This document shows, in pieces, positions 54,436 through 62,690 of a DNA stretch of 64,000 nucleotides. The position numbers and the translations under genes are program-made. This stretch comes from Nocardioides coralli (lineage in GTDB: Bacteria > Actinomycetota > Actinomycetes > Propionibacteriales > Nocardioidaceae), in assembly GCF_019880385.1 (NCBI RefSeq), contig NZ_CP082273.1, positions 3,038,001 to 3,102,000 on the forward strand, written 5' to 3'. Each line of letters opens with the position of its first letter. Within the stretch, counting starts at the first letter, position 1. The notes under the pieces were generated by a model that was not told where the DNA came from, did no database searches, and saw only the letters and a list, made by a program, of their open reading frames with translations.

Positions 54436-55841
54436 CGGTGGTCCTCTTCCTGCTGCTGGTGGTCGGGGGGTGGGTCGTGGGGGGTGTCGGGCTCGGGTAC
54501 GGCGAGCGCGGCGATCACACCGGAGAGCCCGCTGAGCTCCTCGGCGATCTCGTCACGCTGCTTGGTCAGCACCGCGACCTCGCTGCGCGCGTCCTCGAGG
54601 AGGGTGCGGGCACGGGTGCGGATGTCGTCGGCCTCCTCGCGGGCCTCGGCGACGGTGCGGGTCGCCTCCTCGCGAGCCGAGCGGAGCTCGTCCTGGGCGG
54701 CCCGCTGGTTGCGGATGACCTCCTGGGCGACCCGCTCGCGCAGGATCTTGGTGCTGCTCTCGGCCTCCTCGAGGCGGCGCGCGACCCGCTCCTCGGTGGC
54801 CTGGGCGCGGGCCTCGGCGGCCGAGTCGATGCGGGCGGCCGAGGCCTCGGCCTCGGCGACCACCGCGGCGGCCCGGGCGGCGGCGGAGGCCATCAGCTCC
54901 TGGCCGTCCTCGTCGAGCTCGGCGACCCTGGCGTCGGCCTCGGCGACGGCCTCCTCGAGCCGGCGGCGCAGCCGGCCGATGATGGCCTGCACGTCGCGGC
55001 GTACGGCGCGCAGGTGGGTGGCCGCGGCCTGGTGGCCGGCGGCGCGGGTGCGCTCGGCCTCGAGCTCGGCCGAGCCGAGCACGTGGGCCATCGTCTGCTG
55101 GGTCCAGGTCATCTGGTCTGCCGCGGCGGCCAGCGTCTGCTCGGCCTCCTTGCGGGCCTCGAGGACCAGCTGGTCGGCGGCGGCCTGGGCCTGCTCCTCC
55201 ACCGTCCGGGCGCGGGCGGTGAGCTCCTCGGCCTCGCGGGTGGCGTCGTCGCGCAGGCCGGCAGCGGCCTGCTCGGCCTCGGCCCGCAGCGCGGCGGCCT
55301 GCTCCTGGGCCTCGCGGACCAGCCGTTCGGCCTCCTCCTGCGCAGCGTTCTGCGCTGCGGCGAGCTCGGCCTCGTGGTCGGTGGTGCGCTGCTCGACCTG
55401 CTGGCCCGCCTCGGCGAGCAGCCGCTCGGCCTCCGCGCGGGCCTCGGCCACCAGGGAGTCGGCCTGCTCGCGGGCCTCGGCGTCCGCGCGGGCGAGCCGG
55501 TCTCGCTGCTCGGCCTCGGTCTGCTGCAGCTCGGCGAGGGTCTCGGCGCGCTGCTGCTCCACCGCCTCCATCAGCGCGGTGGCCTGGTCGCCGGCGTCGG
55601 CCACCAGCTGGCGGGCCTCCTCGCCGCTGGCGGCGATCTCGGCGCGGGCCGCCTCCAGCGCGTGGTCGGCGTCCTCGCGGTCGCGGGTCACCTCGTCGTG
55701 GAGCCGCTGGGCCTCCTCGAGCAGCTCGGCCGCCCGGGCCTTGGCCTCCTCGACGGTACGCCGCGCCTCGGCGTGGAGCTCGTCGGCGACCTGCTGCGCG
55801 TGCTGCAGCAGCGCAGCGGCAGACGTGTCCTGTGCAGTCAT
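54432..55841 (-). CDS. Long coiled-coil cytoskeletal-like protein (Scy/FilP-like)
   Basis: The 469-residue product is almost wholly coiled coil (about residues 8-440), dominated by Ala, Glu and Arg with no hydrophobic span, and a short acidic Pro/Gln-rich tail. Composition and repeats of RAEAEAER type recall Scy, FilP and other actinobacterial filament proteins. No enzymatic domain is present. Homology is weak in such low-complexity sequence, so the link to Scy is tentative. It is coupled to the DivIVA-like gene. Confidence 0.65.
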   Translation of the reverse strand: MTAQDTSAAALLQHAQQVADELHAEARRTVEEAKARAAELLEEAQRLHDEVTRDREDADHALEAARAEIAASGEEARQLVADAGDQATALMEAVEQQRAETLAELQQTEAEQRDRLARADAEAREQADSLVAEARAEAERLLAEAGQQVEQRTTDHEAELAAAQNAAQEEAERLVREAQEQAAALRAEAEQAAAGLRDDATREAEELTARARTVEEQAQAAADQLVLEARKEAEQTLAAAADQMTWTQQTMAHVLGSAELEAERTRAAGHQAAATHLRAVRRDVQAIIGRLRRRLEEAVAEADARVAELDEDGQELMASAAARAAAVVAEAEASAARIDSAAEARAQATEERVARRLEEAESSTKILRERVAQEVIRNQRAAQDELRSAREEATRTVAEAREEADDIRTRARTLLEDARSEVAVLTKQRDEIAEELSGLSGVIAALAVPEPDTPHDPPPDHQQQEEDHR

Positions 55842-55927
55842 GCGGCGACTCTGATCAATCCGAGAGGGGTGACGGGCTGGGCTCAAGTTACCTCCACCGA
55901 GGGCTGAGGTCACCAGCAGCGTCGAGA

Positions 55928-56500
55928 TCAGGCCTCGGTCCGGGCGAGCGCCGCGAGGACCTGCTCGCGTCGGGGTGCGCCGGCTGCCCGGGTGACCTCG
56001 TTGCCGGCCGCGTCGAGGACCAGCGTCGTGGGGGTACGGCGCACACCGACCCGACGCACCAGGTCGAGGTGGTGCTCGGCGTCGATCTCGACGTGGGTGA
56101 CCCCGGGGACGGTCTCGGCGACGTCGTGGAGCACCCGACGGGTGGCGCGGCACGGCGCGCAGAAGGCGCTGGAGAACTGCAGCAGCGTCGCGCGCTCGCC
56201 GAGCTGGTCGGCGGAGAGGATGGGGTCTTCGGGGGAGGGCCGGTGGTTTCGAGGCTCGGGCGCGGGGCGCCCTCGCACCTCAACCTCCGGCGACCCCGCA
56301 CGCCCTTGCACCTCGACCTCCGGGACCGGCGTACCGGCGGGTGCCGGCGTACCCGCGGGGGGTGCCGCGTCGGCGGGGGACTGCTCGAGACCGCGGACGC
56401 GGTGGGTGCCGCGGAACCGGCCGTCGGTGAACCCGCGCCACAGCGCGACGGCCACCACGAGCAGCAGGCTCGCGACGAGGACCCAGGCGCCGGTGGTCAT
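55928..56500 (-). CDS. Membrane-anchored thioredoxin-like protein
   Basis: The 190-residue protein has one N-terminal membrane span (5-23), a Pro-rich linker (about 40-95) and a thioredoxin domain with the CAPC active site (Cys114/Cys117 in QFSSAFCAPCRATRRVL) and a cis-Pro strand (RTPTTLVLD). It is the thioredoxin usually encoded with DUF4395 and SseA. Linker residues about 59-87 (PEVEVQ, PEVEVRG, PEPRNHRP) are a translated copy of the dispersed repeat. Confidence 0.85.
   Translation of the reverse strand: MTTGAWVLVASLLLVVAVALWRGFTDGRFRGTHRVRGLEQSPADAAPPAGTPAPAGTPVPEVEVQGRAGSPEVEVRGRPAPEPRNHRPSPEDPILSADQLGERATLLQFSSAFCAPCRATRRVLHDVAETVPGVTHVEIDAEHHLDLVRRVGVRRTPTTLVLDAAGNEVTRAAGAPRREQVLAALARTEA
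56241..56325. repeat. Dispersed repeat inside the thioredoxin gene
   Basis: GTGGTTTCGAGGCTCGGGCG, then CTCGCACCTCAACCTCCGG and TTGCACCTCGACCTCCGGG match the intergenic element at 51450-51610. Here it is read in frame on the minus strand as the linker between membrane anchor and thioredoxin domain. Confidence 0.85.
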
Positions 56501-56546
56501 GGCAGCCTCAACACTCCCACCGCGGCCCCTTGTTCCGTGGCGTGGG

Positions 56547-57245
56547 TCAGACGGTGGACTCGACGCTGCGCAGGTGGCCGAAGGCGACCAGCCGGTCGTC
56601 GGTGTGGAACAGCTCTGCGCAGGTGGTCAGCGTGATCAGCCGCTCCCCCACCCCGGCCGGCGGCTCGACCCGGCCGTCGGGGCTGACCGGCCTGGGGTCG
56701 GTCACCCAGCCGTCGCTGAACCGCACGGTGAGCTCGTCACCGCCGGTGTCGAGGACGTACGTGAACCGGTGATGGGCGGTCTCCACCACCACCTCGTCCC
56801 CCGGCTCGAGCGCCGGCAGCTCCGCGAACGGCTCGCCGTGGGTGACCCGGTGGGCGGCGACGACGAAGTTGCCGCGCTGCCCCGGCCCGGCCGTCCCCTC
56901 GAGATGGCCGATGCCGGCGGCGAGCACCTCCTCGGAGCTGCCGGCGAGGAGGGGTACGGCGTAGTCCTCGCCGAACCGCGGGATCCGCACCACCGCCGAG
57001 GCCGCCGACCCGGCCGCGCCGACCCGGTCCTCACCCCCCTGCCAGGCGGTGGCGAGGTCGTCGACGATCGCGGTGTGGCGCCGCTCGCTGACCCAGCTGC
57101 TGCCGACGTACTGCCAGCCGGCCCAGGCCAGCACCCCGACCCCGGCGAGGGCGAGCGAGGCCCCCGACCACACGACCACGCGCCGGCCGCCGGCCCGGAC
57201 GGGCCGGGCGGCGCGGTGGCGTGGCGTGTAGCGGGTACGGGTCAT
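56547..57245 (-). CDS. srtE: Class E sortase
   Basis: The 232-residue transpeptidase has one N-terminal membrane span (about 25-45) and the sortase barrel with His132 (VVAAHRVTHGEPFAELPALE), nucleophile Cys209 (LITLTTCAE) and Arg218 (TDDRLVAFG). The HR..HG.PF..L pattern marks class E enzymes of high-GC Gram-positives. It lies 4 bp after the surface-protein gene and is almost certainly its dedicated sortase. ATG 57245 fits; upstream frame extension is inside the surface gene. Confidence 0.92.
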   Translation of the reverse strand: MTRTRYTPRHRAARPVRAGGRRVVVWSGASLALAGVGVLAWAGWQYVGSSWVSERRHTAIVDDLATAWQGGEDRVGAAGSAASAVVRIPRFGEDYAVPLLAGSSEEVLAAGIGHLEGTAGPGQRGNFVVAAHRVTHGEPFAELPALEPGDEVVVETAHHRFTYVLDTGGDELTVRFSDGWVTDPRPVSPDGRVEPPAGVGERLITLTTCAELFHTDDRLVAFGHLRSVESTV

Positions 57246-57249
57246 CGGC

Positions 57250-60200
57250 TCAGCCGGTCTGCTCCCGACGCCGTCGCCCGGCCACCAGCAGCAGCGAGCC
57301 GAGGGCGAGCAGCCCCAGCCCGGCGCCCGCCACCAGCCGTGACGGGCCGCCGGTCTCCGGCAGGGCGGGCGGCTCGGCCGCACCGCCACCGGCGACCGCC
57401 GTCGGGGTGGTGACGCTGTCGTCGGGCGAGCTCAGCCAGCTGCCGAGCACGTCCGCGCGGGCGTACGCCGTGTTGTCGACGCTGCCCTCCCGGACCTCGG
57501 CCTTGGTGATGACGTAGGGCTCGGTCGCCCGGCACAGCGTCGACTGCCCCGGCTCCAGGGTGGTCGTGGCACACCGGACCTTCGCCAGCTTGGGGTCGCG
57601 CACCCGCACGTCGCGGGCGATGACGTTGCCGGTGTTGGTGACCGTGAACGTGTAGAGGATCGTGTCGCCCGCGTCGACCCGACCGTTGTCGTCACGGTCG
57701 ACCGGCTCACCGGCCCGCTTGTCGAGCGCGAGGCTCGCCTGCGGGGTGTCCACCGGCGTGCTGGTGCTGTCGTCGTTGGACAGCACGTCGCCGCCGTCGG
57801 GGTCGGTGCCGGTGGCCACGGCCACGTTGACGACCTTGCCGTCGCGCTCGTCGGCCCGGGTGATCTCGTAGGCCGCGTCGGCCGCGCAGTCGGCGCTCTC
57901 GCCGGGCAGCAGCCGCACCGGTGCACAGGTCACCGCACCCACCAGCGGGTCGTCGACGGCGATGCCGGCGACCGGCACGTTGCCGTCGTTGGTGACGGTG
58001 AACGTGTAGGCGATCGTGTCACCGGCGTCGACGATGCCGTCGCGGTTGGCGTCGGCCGGGTCGGCCGCGTGCTTCTCCAGCGTCAGCACCGGCGCCTGGG
58101 CGGTCACCGGGGTGTTGGTGGAGTCGGGGTCGGAGGCGACCGGTCCGCCGTCGGGGTCGGTGCCGTGGGCGGTCGCGGTGTTGGTCACGACCTCCGCCGC
58201 GACGTCGTCGTCGGTGACAACGTAGGCCGCGTCCGCGGCGCACGCCGTGCTCGCGCCCGGGGCGAGGGTGGTGTCGTCACAGGTCACCGAGCCCGCGCGG
58301 GGGTCGTCGACCGCGACTGCGGAGACCGGCACGTTGCCGTCGTTGGTGACGGTGAAGGTGTAGGCGATGGTGTCGCCCGCGTCGGTGATGCCCGACCCGT
58401 TGACGTCCACCGGCTCGCCCGCGGTCTTGTCCAGCAGCAGCGCCGGCGCCGGTACGTCGGTCGGCGTGGTCGTGGAGTCCTCCGGCGAGAGCACGTCGGC
58501 GCCGTCGGGGTCGACGCCCTCGGCGCGCGCCTCGTTGACCACCTCGCCGGCGAGCTCGTCGGCCTCGGTGACGACGTACGCCGCGTCGGCCGTGCAGCTG
58601 GTCGACGCGCTGGGCGCCAGGCTGGTGTCGGCGCAGGTGACCGCGCCCGCCTTCGGGTCGACGACCGCGATGCCGGTCACCGGGACGTTGCCGTCGTTGG
58701 TGACCGTGAACGAGTAGGCGATCGTGTCACCCGCGTCGGTCAGGCCGGAGCCGTTGACGTCCACCGGGGTCCCGGCCGTCTTCTCCAGCAGCAGCGAGGG
58801 TGCCGGCACGGCGGTCGGCGTCGTGGTGCTGTCCTCCGGCGAGGTCACGTCGCCGCCGTCGGGGTCGGTCGCCTGCGCGTGAGCGGTGTTGTCGACCGAA
58901 CCGGCGGTCTCGTCGGCGCCGGTGACCTCGTAGGGCGCGTCGGCCACGCAGTCGGTGGCCTCGGCCGGCGCCAGGGTGGTCACGTCACAGGTGACCGGGC
59001 CCGCGAGCGCGTCGACCACGGTCAGGCCCGAGACCGGCACGTTGCCGTCGTTGGTGACCGTGAACGAGTAGGCGATCGTGTCACCGGCGTCGGTCAGGCC
59101 CGAGCCGTTGACGTCCACCGGCGTACCCGCCGTCTTCTCGAAGGCCAGCGACGGCGCCGGCACGGCGGTCGGCGTCGAGGTGGTGTCCTCCGGCGAGTCG
59201 ACCCGGACGCCGTCGGGGTCATCGCCCCGGGCGACCGCGGTGTTGTCGACTGAGCCGGCCGTCTCGTCGGCCTCGGTGACGACGTACGCCGCGTCGGCCG
59301 TGCAGTGCGCGGAGGCGGCAGGGGCGAGGCTCGTGACGTCACAGGTGACCGCCCCGGCGAGCGGGTCGACCACCCGGAGGTCGGTCACCGGGACGTTGCC
59401 GTCGTTGGTGACGGTGAACGAGTAGGCGATCGTGTCGCCGGCGTCGGTCAGGCCCGAGCCGTTGGTGTCCACGGGGGCGCCGGCGGTCTTGACCAGGGCC
59501 AGCGACGGCGCCGGCACGTCGGTCGGCGTCGAGGTGGTGTCCTCCGGCGAGTCGACCCGGTCCCCGTCGGGGTCGTCACCCCGGGCGACCGCGGTGTTGT
59601 CGACCGAGCCAGCGCTCTCGTCGGCCTCGGTGACGACGTACGCCGCGTCGGCCGTGCAGCTCGTCGACTCGGTCGGCGCGAGCCGGACCGCGTCGCAGGT
59701 CACCGCGCCGACCAGCGGGTCGACCACCCGGACGTCGCGGACCGGCACGTTGCCGTCGTTGGTGACCGTGAAGGAGTAGGCGATCGTGTCGCCCGCGTCG
59801 GTCAGCCCGGACCCGTTGACGTCCACCGGCGTGCCGGCGACCTTGTCCAGGGTCAGGGCCGGCGCCTGCGCCGTCACGGGGGTGTTGGTGGTGTCGGGGC
59901 CGGAGGTGACCGCACTGCTGTCGCCGGCGGGGGTGCCCGACGCCGTCGCGGTGTTGGTCACCACACCGGCCGTCTCGTCGTCGGCGGTGATGACGTAGGC
60001 GGCGTCGGCCGCGCATGCGGTGTCGGCACCCGGGGCGAGGGTCGTGGCGTCGCAGGTGACCGGGCCGGCCAGGGCGTCGTCGACGCCGACGCCGCTCAGG
60101 GTGACGTTGCCGGTGTTGGTGACGGTGAAGGTGTAGGCGATGGTGTCACCGGCGTCGGTGATGCCGGACCCGTTGACGTCCACCGGGGTGCCGGCGACCT

Positions 60201-62523
60201 TGTCCACGGTGAGGGACGGGTCGGCGGCGGTCACCGGGGTGGAGGTCGAGTCGGGCGCGGAGACCACGTCGGCGCTGTCGGGGTCCCGCCCGGAGGCGAC
60301 CGCGGTGTTGTCGACGCTGCCGGCGAGCTCGTCGTCGGTGGTGACCGTGTAGGGGTCGGCGGTGCAGCTGGTCGACGCGGTGGGCGCGAGCGCGGTCTCG
60401 GCGCAGGTGACGCCGGTCAGCCGCGGGTCGCCGACGGAGATCCCGCTGACGGGCACGTCGCCGGTGTTGGTGACGGTGAAGGTGTAGGCGATGGTGTCGC
60501 CGGCGTCGGTCAGCCCGTTGCCGTTGACGTCGACCGGGGTGCCGGCCGCCTTGTCGAGGGTCAGCTCGGGGTTGGCGGTCTGCACGGGGGTGGAGGTCGA
60601 GTCGGGCTCGGAGGTCACCGGCTCGTCGTCGGGGTCGAGGGCCCGCGCGGTGGCGGTGTTGTCGACACTGCCGGCGTTCTCCTCGGCGACCGTGATCGTG
60701 TGGGGGCTCGCGGTGCAGCTGGTCGAGGCGCCCGGGGCGAGCACCGTGTCGGTGCACGTGACCGCGCCCAGCTTGGGGTCGTCCACCGCGACGGCGTGGA
60801 GGGTGACGTTGCCGGTGTTGGTGACGTCGAACGTGTAGCTGATCGAGTCGCCGGCGTCGGCCTTGCCGGAGGCGTTGTCGTCCTGGGGGGTCCCGGCGAC
60901 CTTGTCGAGCAGCAGTCGCGGCCGCTTCGGCAGCGGGGTGCTGGTGGCGTCGGGGGCCGAGGTGACGTCGGCCAGCGAGGAGTCGGCCGGCTGGCCCGTG
61001 GCGGTCGCGGTGTTGTCGACCCGGCCGGTGTCGATGTCGGCCTGGGTGACGGCGTACGCCGCGGCGGTGCAGGTGACCGACGCGGTCGGCGCGAGCGTCC
61101 CGGCGGGGCAGGTGACGGTGCCGACCAGCGGGTCGCTGACGGAGACGGCGGCGAGGTCGACGTTGCCGGTGTTGGTGACGACGAAGGTGTAGTCGACGGT
61201 GTCACCGGGGCTCGGCCGGCCGTCGTTGTCGGCGTCGACCAGCGTCCCGGCCTGCTTGTCCAGCGCGACCGCCGGGGCGGAGAGGGCGTTGGTGAAGGTG
61301 CAGACGACCGCGGCGCCCTCGTGGCCGCCCCACGGCATCGTGAAGGTGCCGGTGGAGCCGGTGCCGCTGGCCACGACCGTGTCCCCGGCGTTCTCGTCGA
61401 CGCACCGCCAGGTGCTCGTGTAGCCGGAGCCGGTGCCGCTGCCGGACTGGCTGACGGTGTAGGTGGTGTCGGGGAGCCCGGGGATCGGGCCGACGACCTC
61501 GCCGGGCTCGGTCTGCGGCCCGGGGTCGGTGCCGGTGGTGGTGGCGGTGTTGCCCTGGCTGATGCCGCCGCCGGTGACCGTGAGGGTGACCTGGTGGCCG
61601 GGGGCGGAGCGTCCGTCGGGGAAGCTGCCGACCACCGACACGGTGCTGGGGGTGGCACAGGAGCCGAGGTCGACCGAGCCGGTCTGGGAGAAGGCGTTGG
61701 TCGAGACGACCGCGCCGGAGCTCGGGTTGATCTGGTAGATGTTCGCGCCGCTGGAGACGTAGAGGTAGCCGGTGCCGGAGTAGGCGATGCCGTTGATCGC
61801 CTGCGGTGCCGGGATGTCGGAGATCTTGGTCGCGGTGATGGTGATCGCGGGACCGGTCGCGGGCATCGGCTGGTCGACCCTGGAGAACACGCTGCTGCCG
61901 GCGTTGCCGGCCACGACGTAGAGGCGACCGCGGCGGTCGAAGGCGAAGTCGCCGTTGGCGCCGTTGTTGGGGATCGTGCCGGTGGCGACGAGGCCCAGCG
62001 ACGTGGCGGTCGCCGGGTTGAAGCCGTAGACGTTGAGGGTGCTGCCGCTCAGGCCCCCGTAGTAGTAGATGCCGGAGATCGGGTCGATCGCGCCGTGCGT
62101 GGTGGCGGCGTTGGCGACGCCGGCACCGAGCTGGGCGGTGGTGTCGGTGGCCCGGTCGTACCGGTAGACGGCGCGGCCGCTCCCCGTGGTGGGGATGACG
62201 CCGATCGCGTGGGAGCCGTCGCCGGCGATGCCGAGACCGTTGAGGTTGTTGGTGTTGCCGGCGATGTCGAACTCGCTGCCCACCGAGGACTGGGTGCCGG
62301 TGTCGACGTCGACCTCCCACAGGTTGCGCGGTGCCTGGCCCTGGAGCGAGTAGACGTTGGGGCACTCCAGCGCCGGCAGCGCCCACGCCTTCGGGGCAGG
62401 CAGCGCGACGGCGTCGACCACGGCGAGACCCGCGGCCGTCAGCGCGGCGGCCAGCAGCAGGCTGCCACGCCGCCGCCACGGGGTGGTCTGGCGCGGGTGG
62501 ACGGTCCGGGGGTGGTGGCTCAC
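57250..62523 (-). CDS. LPETG-anchored surface protein with eleven DUF11-like repeats
   Basis: The 1757-residue protein has a signal peptide (about 1-48), a beta-propeller-like N-terminal domain of DUF6923 type (NVYSLQGQAPRNLWEVDVDT onward), an Ig-like segment, then eleven tandem repeats of about 119 residues. Each repeat has a DVNGSGLTDAGDTIAYTF-like calcium-binding start and a DNTAxAxGxDPDG end. The C-terminus is a sortase signal: LPETG (1721-1725), a hydrophobic span and RRRR. GTG 62523 has GGAAAGG upstream. It should be a long wall-attached stalk or adhesin, linked by the adjacent sortase. Confidence 0.93.
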   Translation of the reverse strand: MSHHPRTVHPRQTTPWRRRGSLLLAAALTAAGLAVVDAVALPAPKAWALPALECPNVYSLQGQAPRNLWEVDVDTGTQSSVGSEFDIAGNTNNLNGLGIAGDGSHAIGVIPTTGSGRAVYRYDRATDTTAQLGAGVANAATTHGAIDPISGIYYYGGLSGSTLNVYGFNPATATSLGLVATGTIPNNGANGDFAFDRRGRLYVVAGNAGSSVFSRVDQPMPATGPAITITATKISDIPAPQAINGIAYSGTGYLYVSSGANIYQINPSSGAVVSTNAFSQTGSVDLGSCATPSTVSVVGSFPDGRSAPGHQVTLTVTGGGISQGNTATTTGTDPGPQTEPGEVVGPIPGLPDTTYTVSQSGSGTGSGYTSTWRCVDENAGDTVVASGTGSTGTFTMPWGGHEGAAVVCTFTNALSAPAVALDKQAGTLVDADNDGRPSPGDTVDYTFVVTNTGNVDLAAVSVSDPLVGTVTCPAGTLAPTASVTCTAAAYAVTQADIDTGRVDNTATATGQPADSSLADVTSAPDATSTPLPKRPRLLLDKVAGTPQDDNASGKADAGDSISYTFDVTNTGNVTLHAVAVDDPKLGAVTCTDTVLAPGASTSCTASPHTITVAEENAGSVDNTATARALDPDDEPVTSEPDSTSTPVQTANPELTLDKAAGTPVDVNGNGLTDAGDTIAYTFTVTNTGDVPVSGISVGDPRLTGVTCAETALAPTASTSCTADPYTVTTDDELAGSVDNTAVASGRDPDSADVVSAPDSTSTPVTAADPSLTVDKVAGTPVDVNGSGITDAGDTIAYTFTVTNTGNVTLSGVGVDDALAGPVTCDATTLAPGADTACAADAAYVITADDETAGVVTNTATASGTPAGDSSAVTSGPDTTNTPVTAQAPALTLDKVAGTPVDVNGSGLTDAGDTIAYSFTVTNDGNVPVRDVRVVDPLVGAVTCDAVRLAPTESTSCTADAAYVVTEADESAGSVDNTAVARGDDPDGDRVDSPEDTTSTPTDVPAPSLALVKTAGAPVDTNGSGLTDAGDTIAYSFTVTNDGNVPVTDLRVVDPLAGAVTCDVTSLAPAASAHCTADAAYVVTEADETAGSVDNTAVARGDDPDGVRVDSPEDTTSTPTAVPAPSLAFEKTAGTPVDVNGSGLTDAGDTIAYSFTVTNDGNVPVSGLTVVDALAGPVTCDVTTLAPAEATDCVADAPYEVTGADETAGSVDNTAHAQATDPDGGDVTSPEDSTTTPTAVPAPSLLLEKTAGTPVDVNGSGLTDAGDTIAYSFTVTNDGNVPVTGIAVVDPKAGAVTCADTSLAPSASTSCTADAAYVVTEADELAGEVVNEARAEGVDPDGADVLSPEDSTTTPTDVPAPALLLDKTAGEPVDVNGSGITDAGDTIAYTFTVTNDGNVPVSAVAVDDPRAGSVTCDDTTLAPGASTACAADAAYVVTDDDVAAEVVTNTATAHGTDPDGGPVASDPDSTNTPVTAQAPVLTLEKHAADPADANRDGIVDAGDTIAYTFTVTNDGNVPVAGIAVDDPLVGAVTCAPVRLLPGESADCAADAAYEITRADERDGKVVNVAVATGTDPDGGDVLSNDDSTSTPVDTPQASLALDKRAGEPVDRDDNGRVDAGDTILYTFTVTNTGNVIARDVRVRDPKLAKVRCATTTLEPGQSTLCRATEPYVITKAEVREGSVDNTAYARADVLGSWLSSPDDSVTTPTAVAGGGAAEPPALPETGGPSRLVAGAGLGLLALGSLLLVAGRRRREQTG

Positions 62524-62690
62524 GGGGGGCCTTTCCGAGGTCGACGCGGGGGGTCCGAGACAGCACGGCGCGCGGTCCCCGGGGGACGCCCGGGCGGCCG
62601 CGCGTGGCCATCGTGGGTGGGGAGGTCGGTAACAGGTTGGTGAATCGCCCAGCCGTGGACGAAGGGACCAGACGAAATGGTCCGAACGGA

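Noticed and set aside
57600..61260. Regularly spaced repeats that could look like a CRISPR or satellite array
   Set aside because: The period of about 357 bp is a whole number of codons and encodes DUF11-like domains; copies are diverged and there are no spacers.
59305..62643. An open frame of about 1100 codons on the + strand opposite the surface protein
   Set aside because: It is a periodic antisense shadow of the eleven repeats; the minus-strand frame has a signal peptide, domains and an LPETG anchor.
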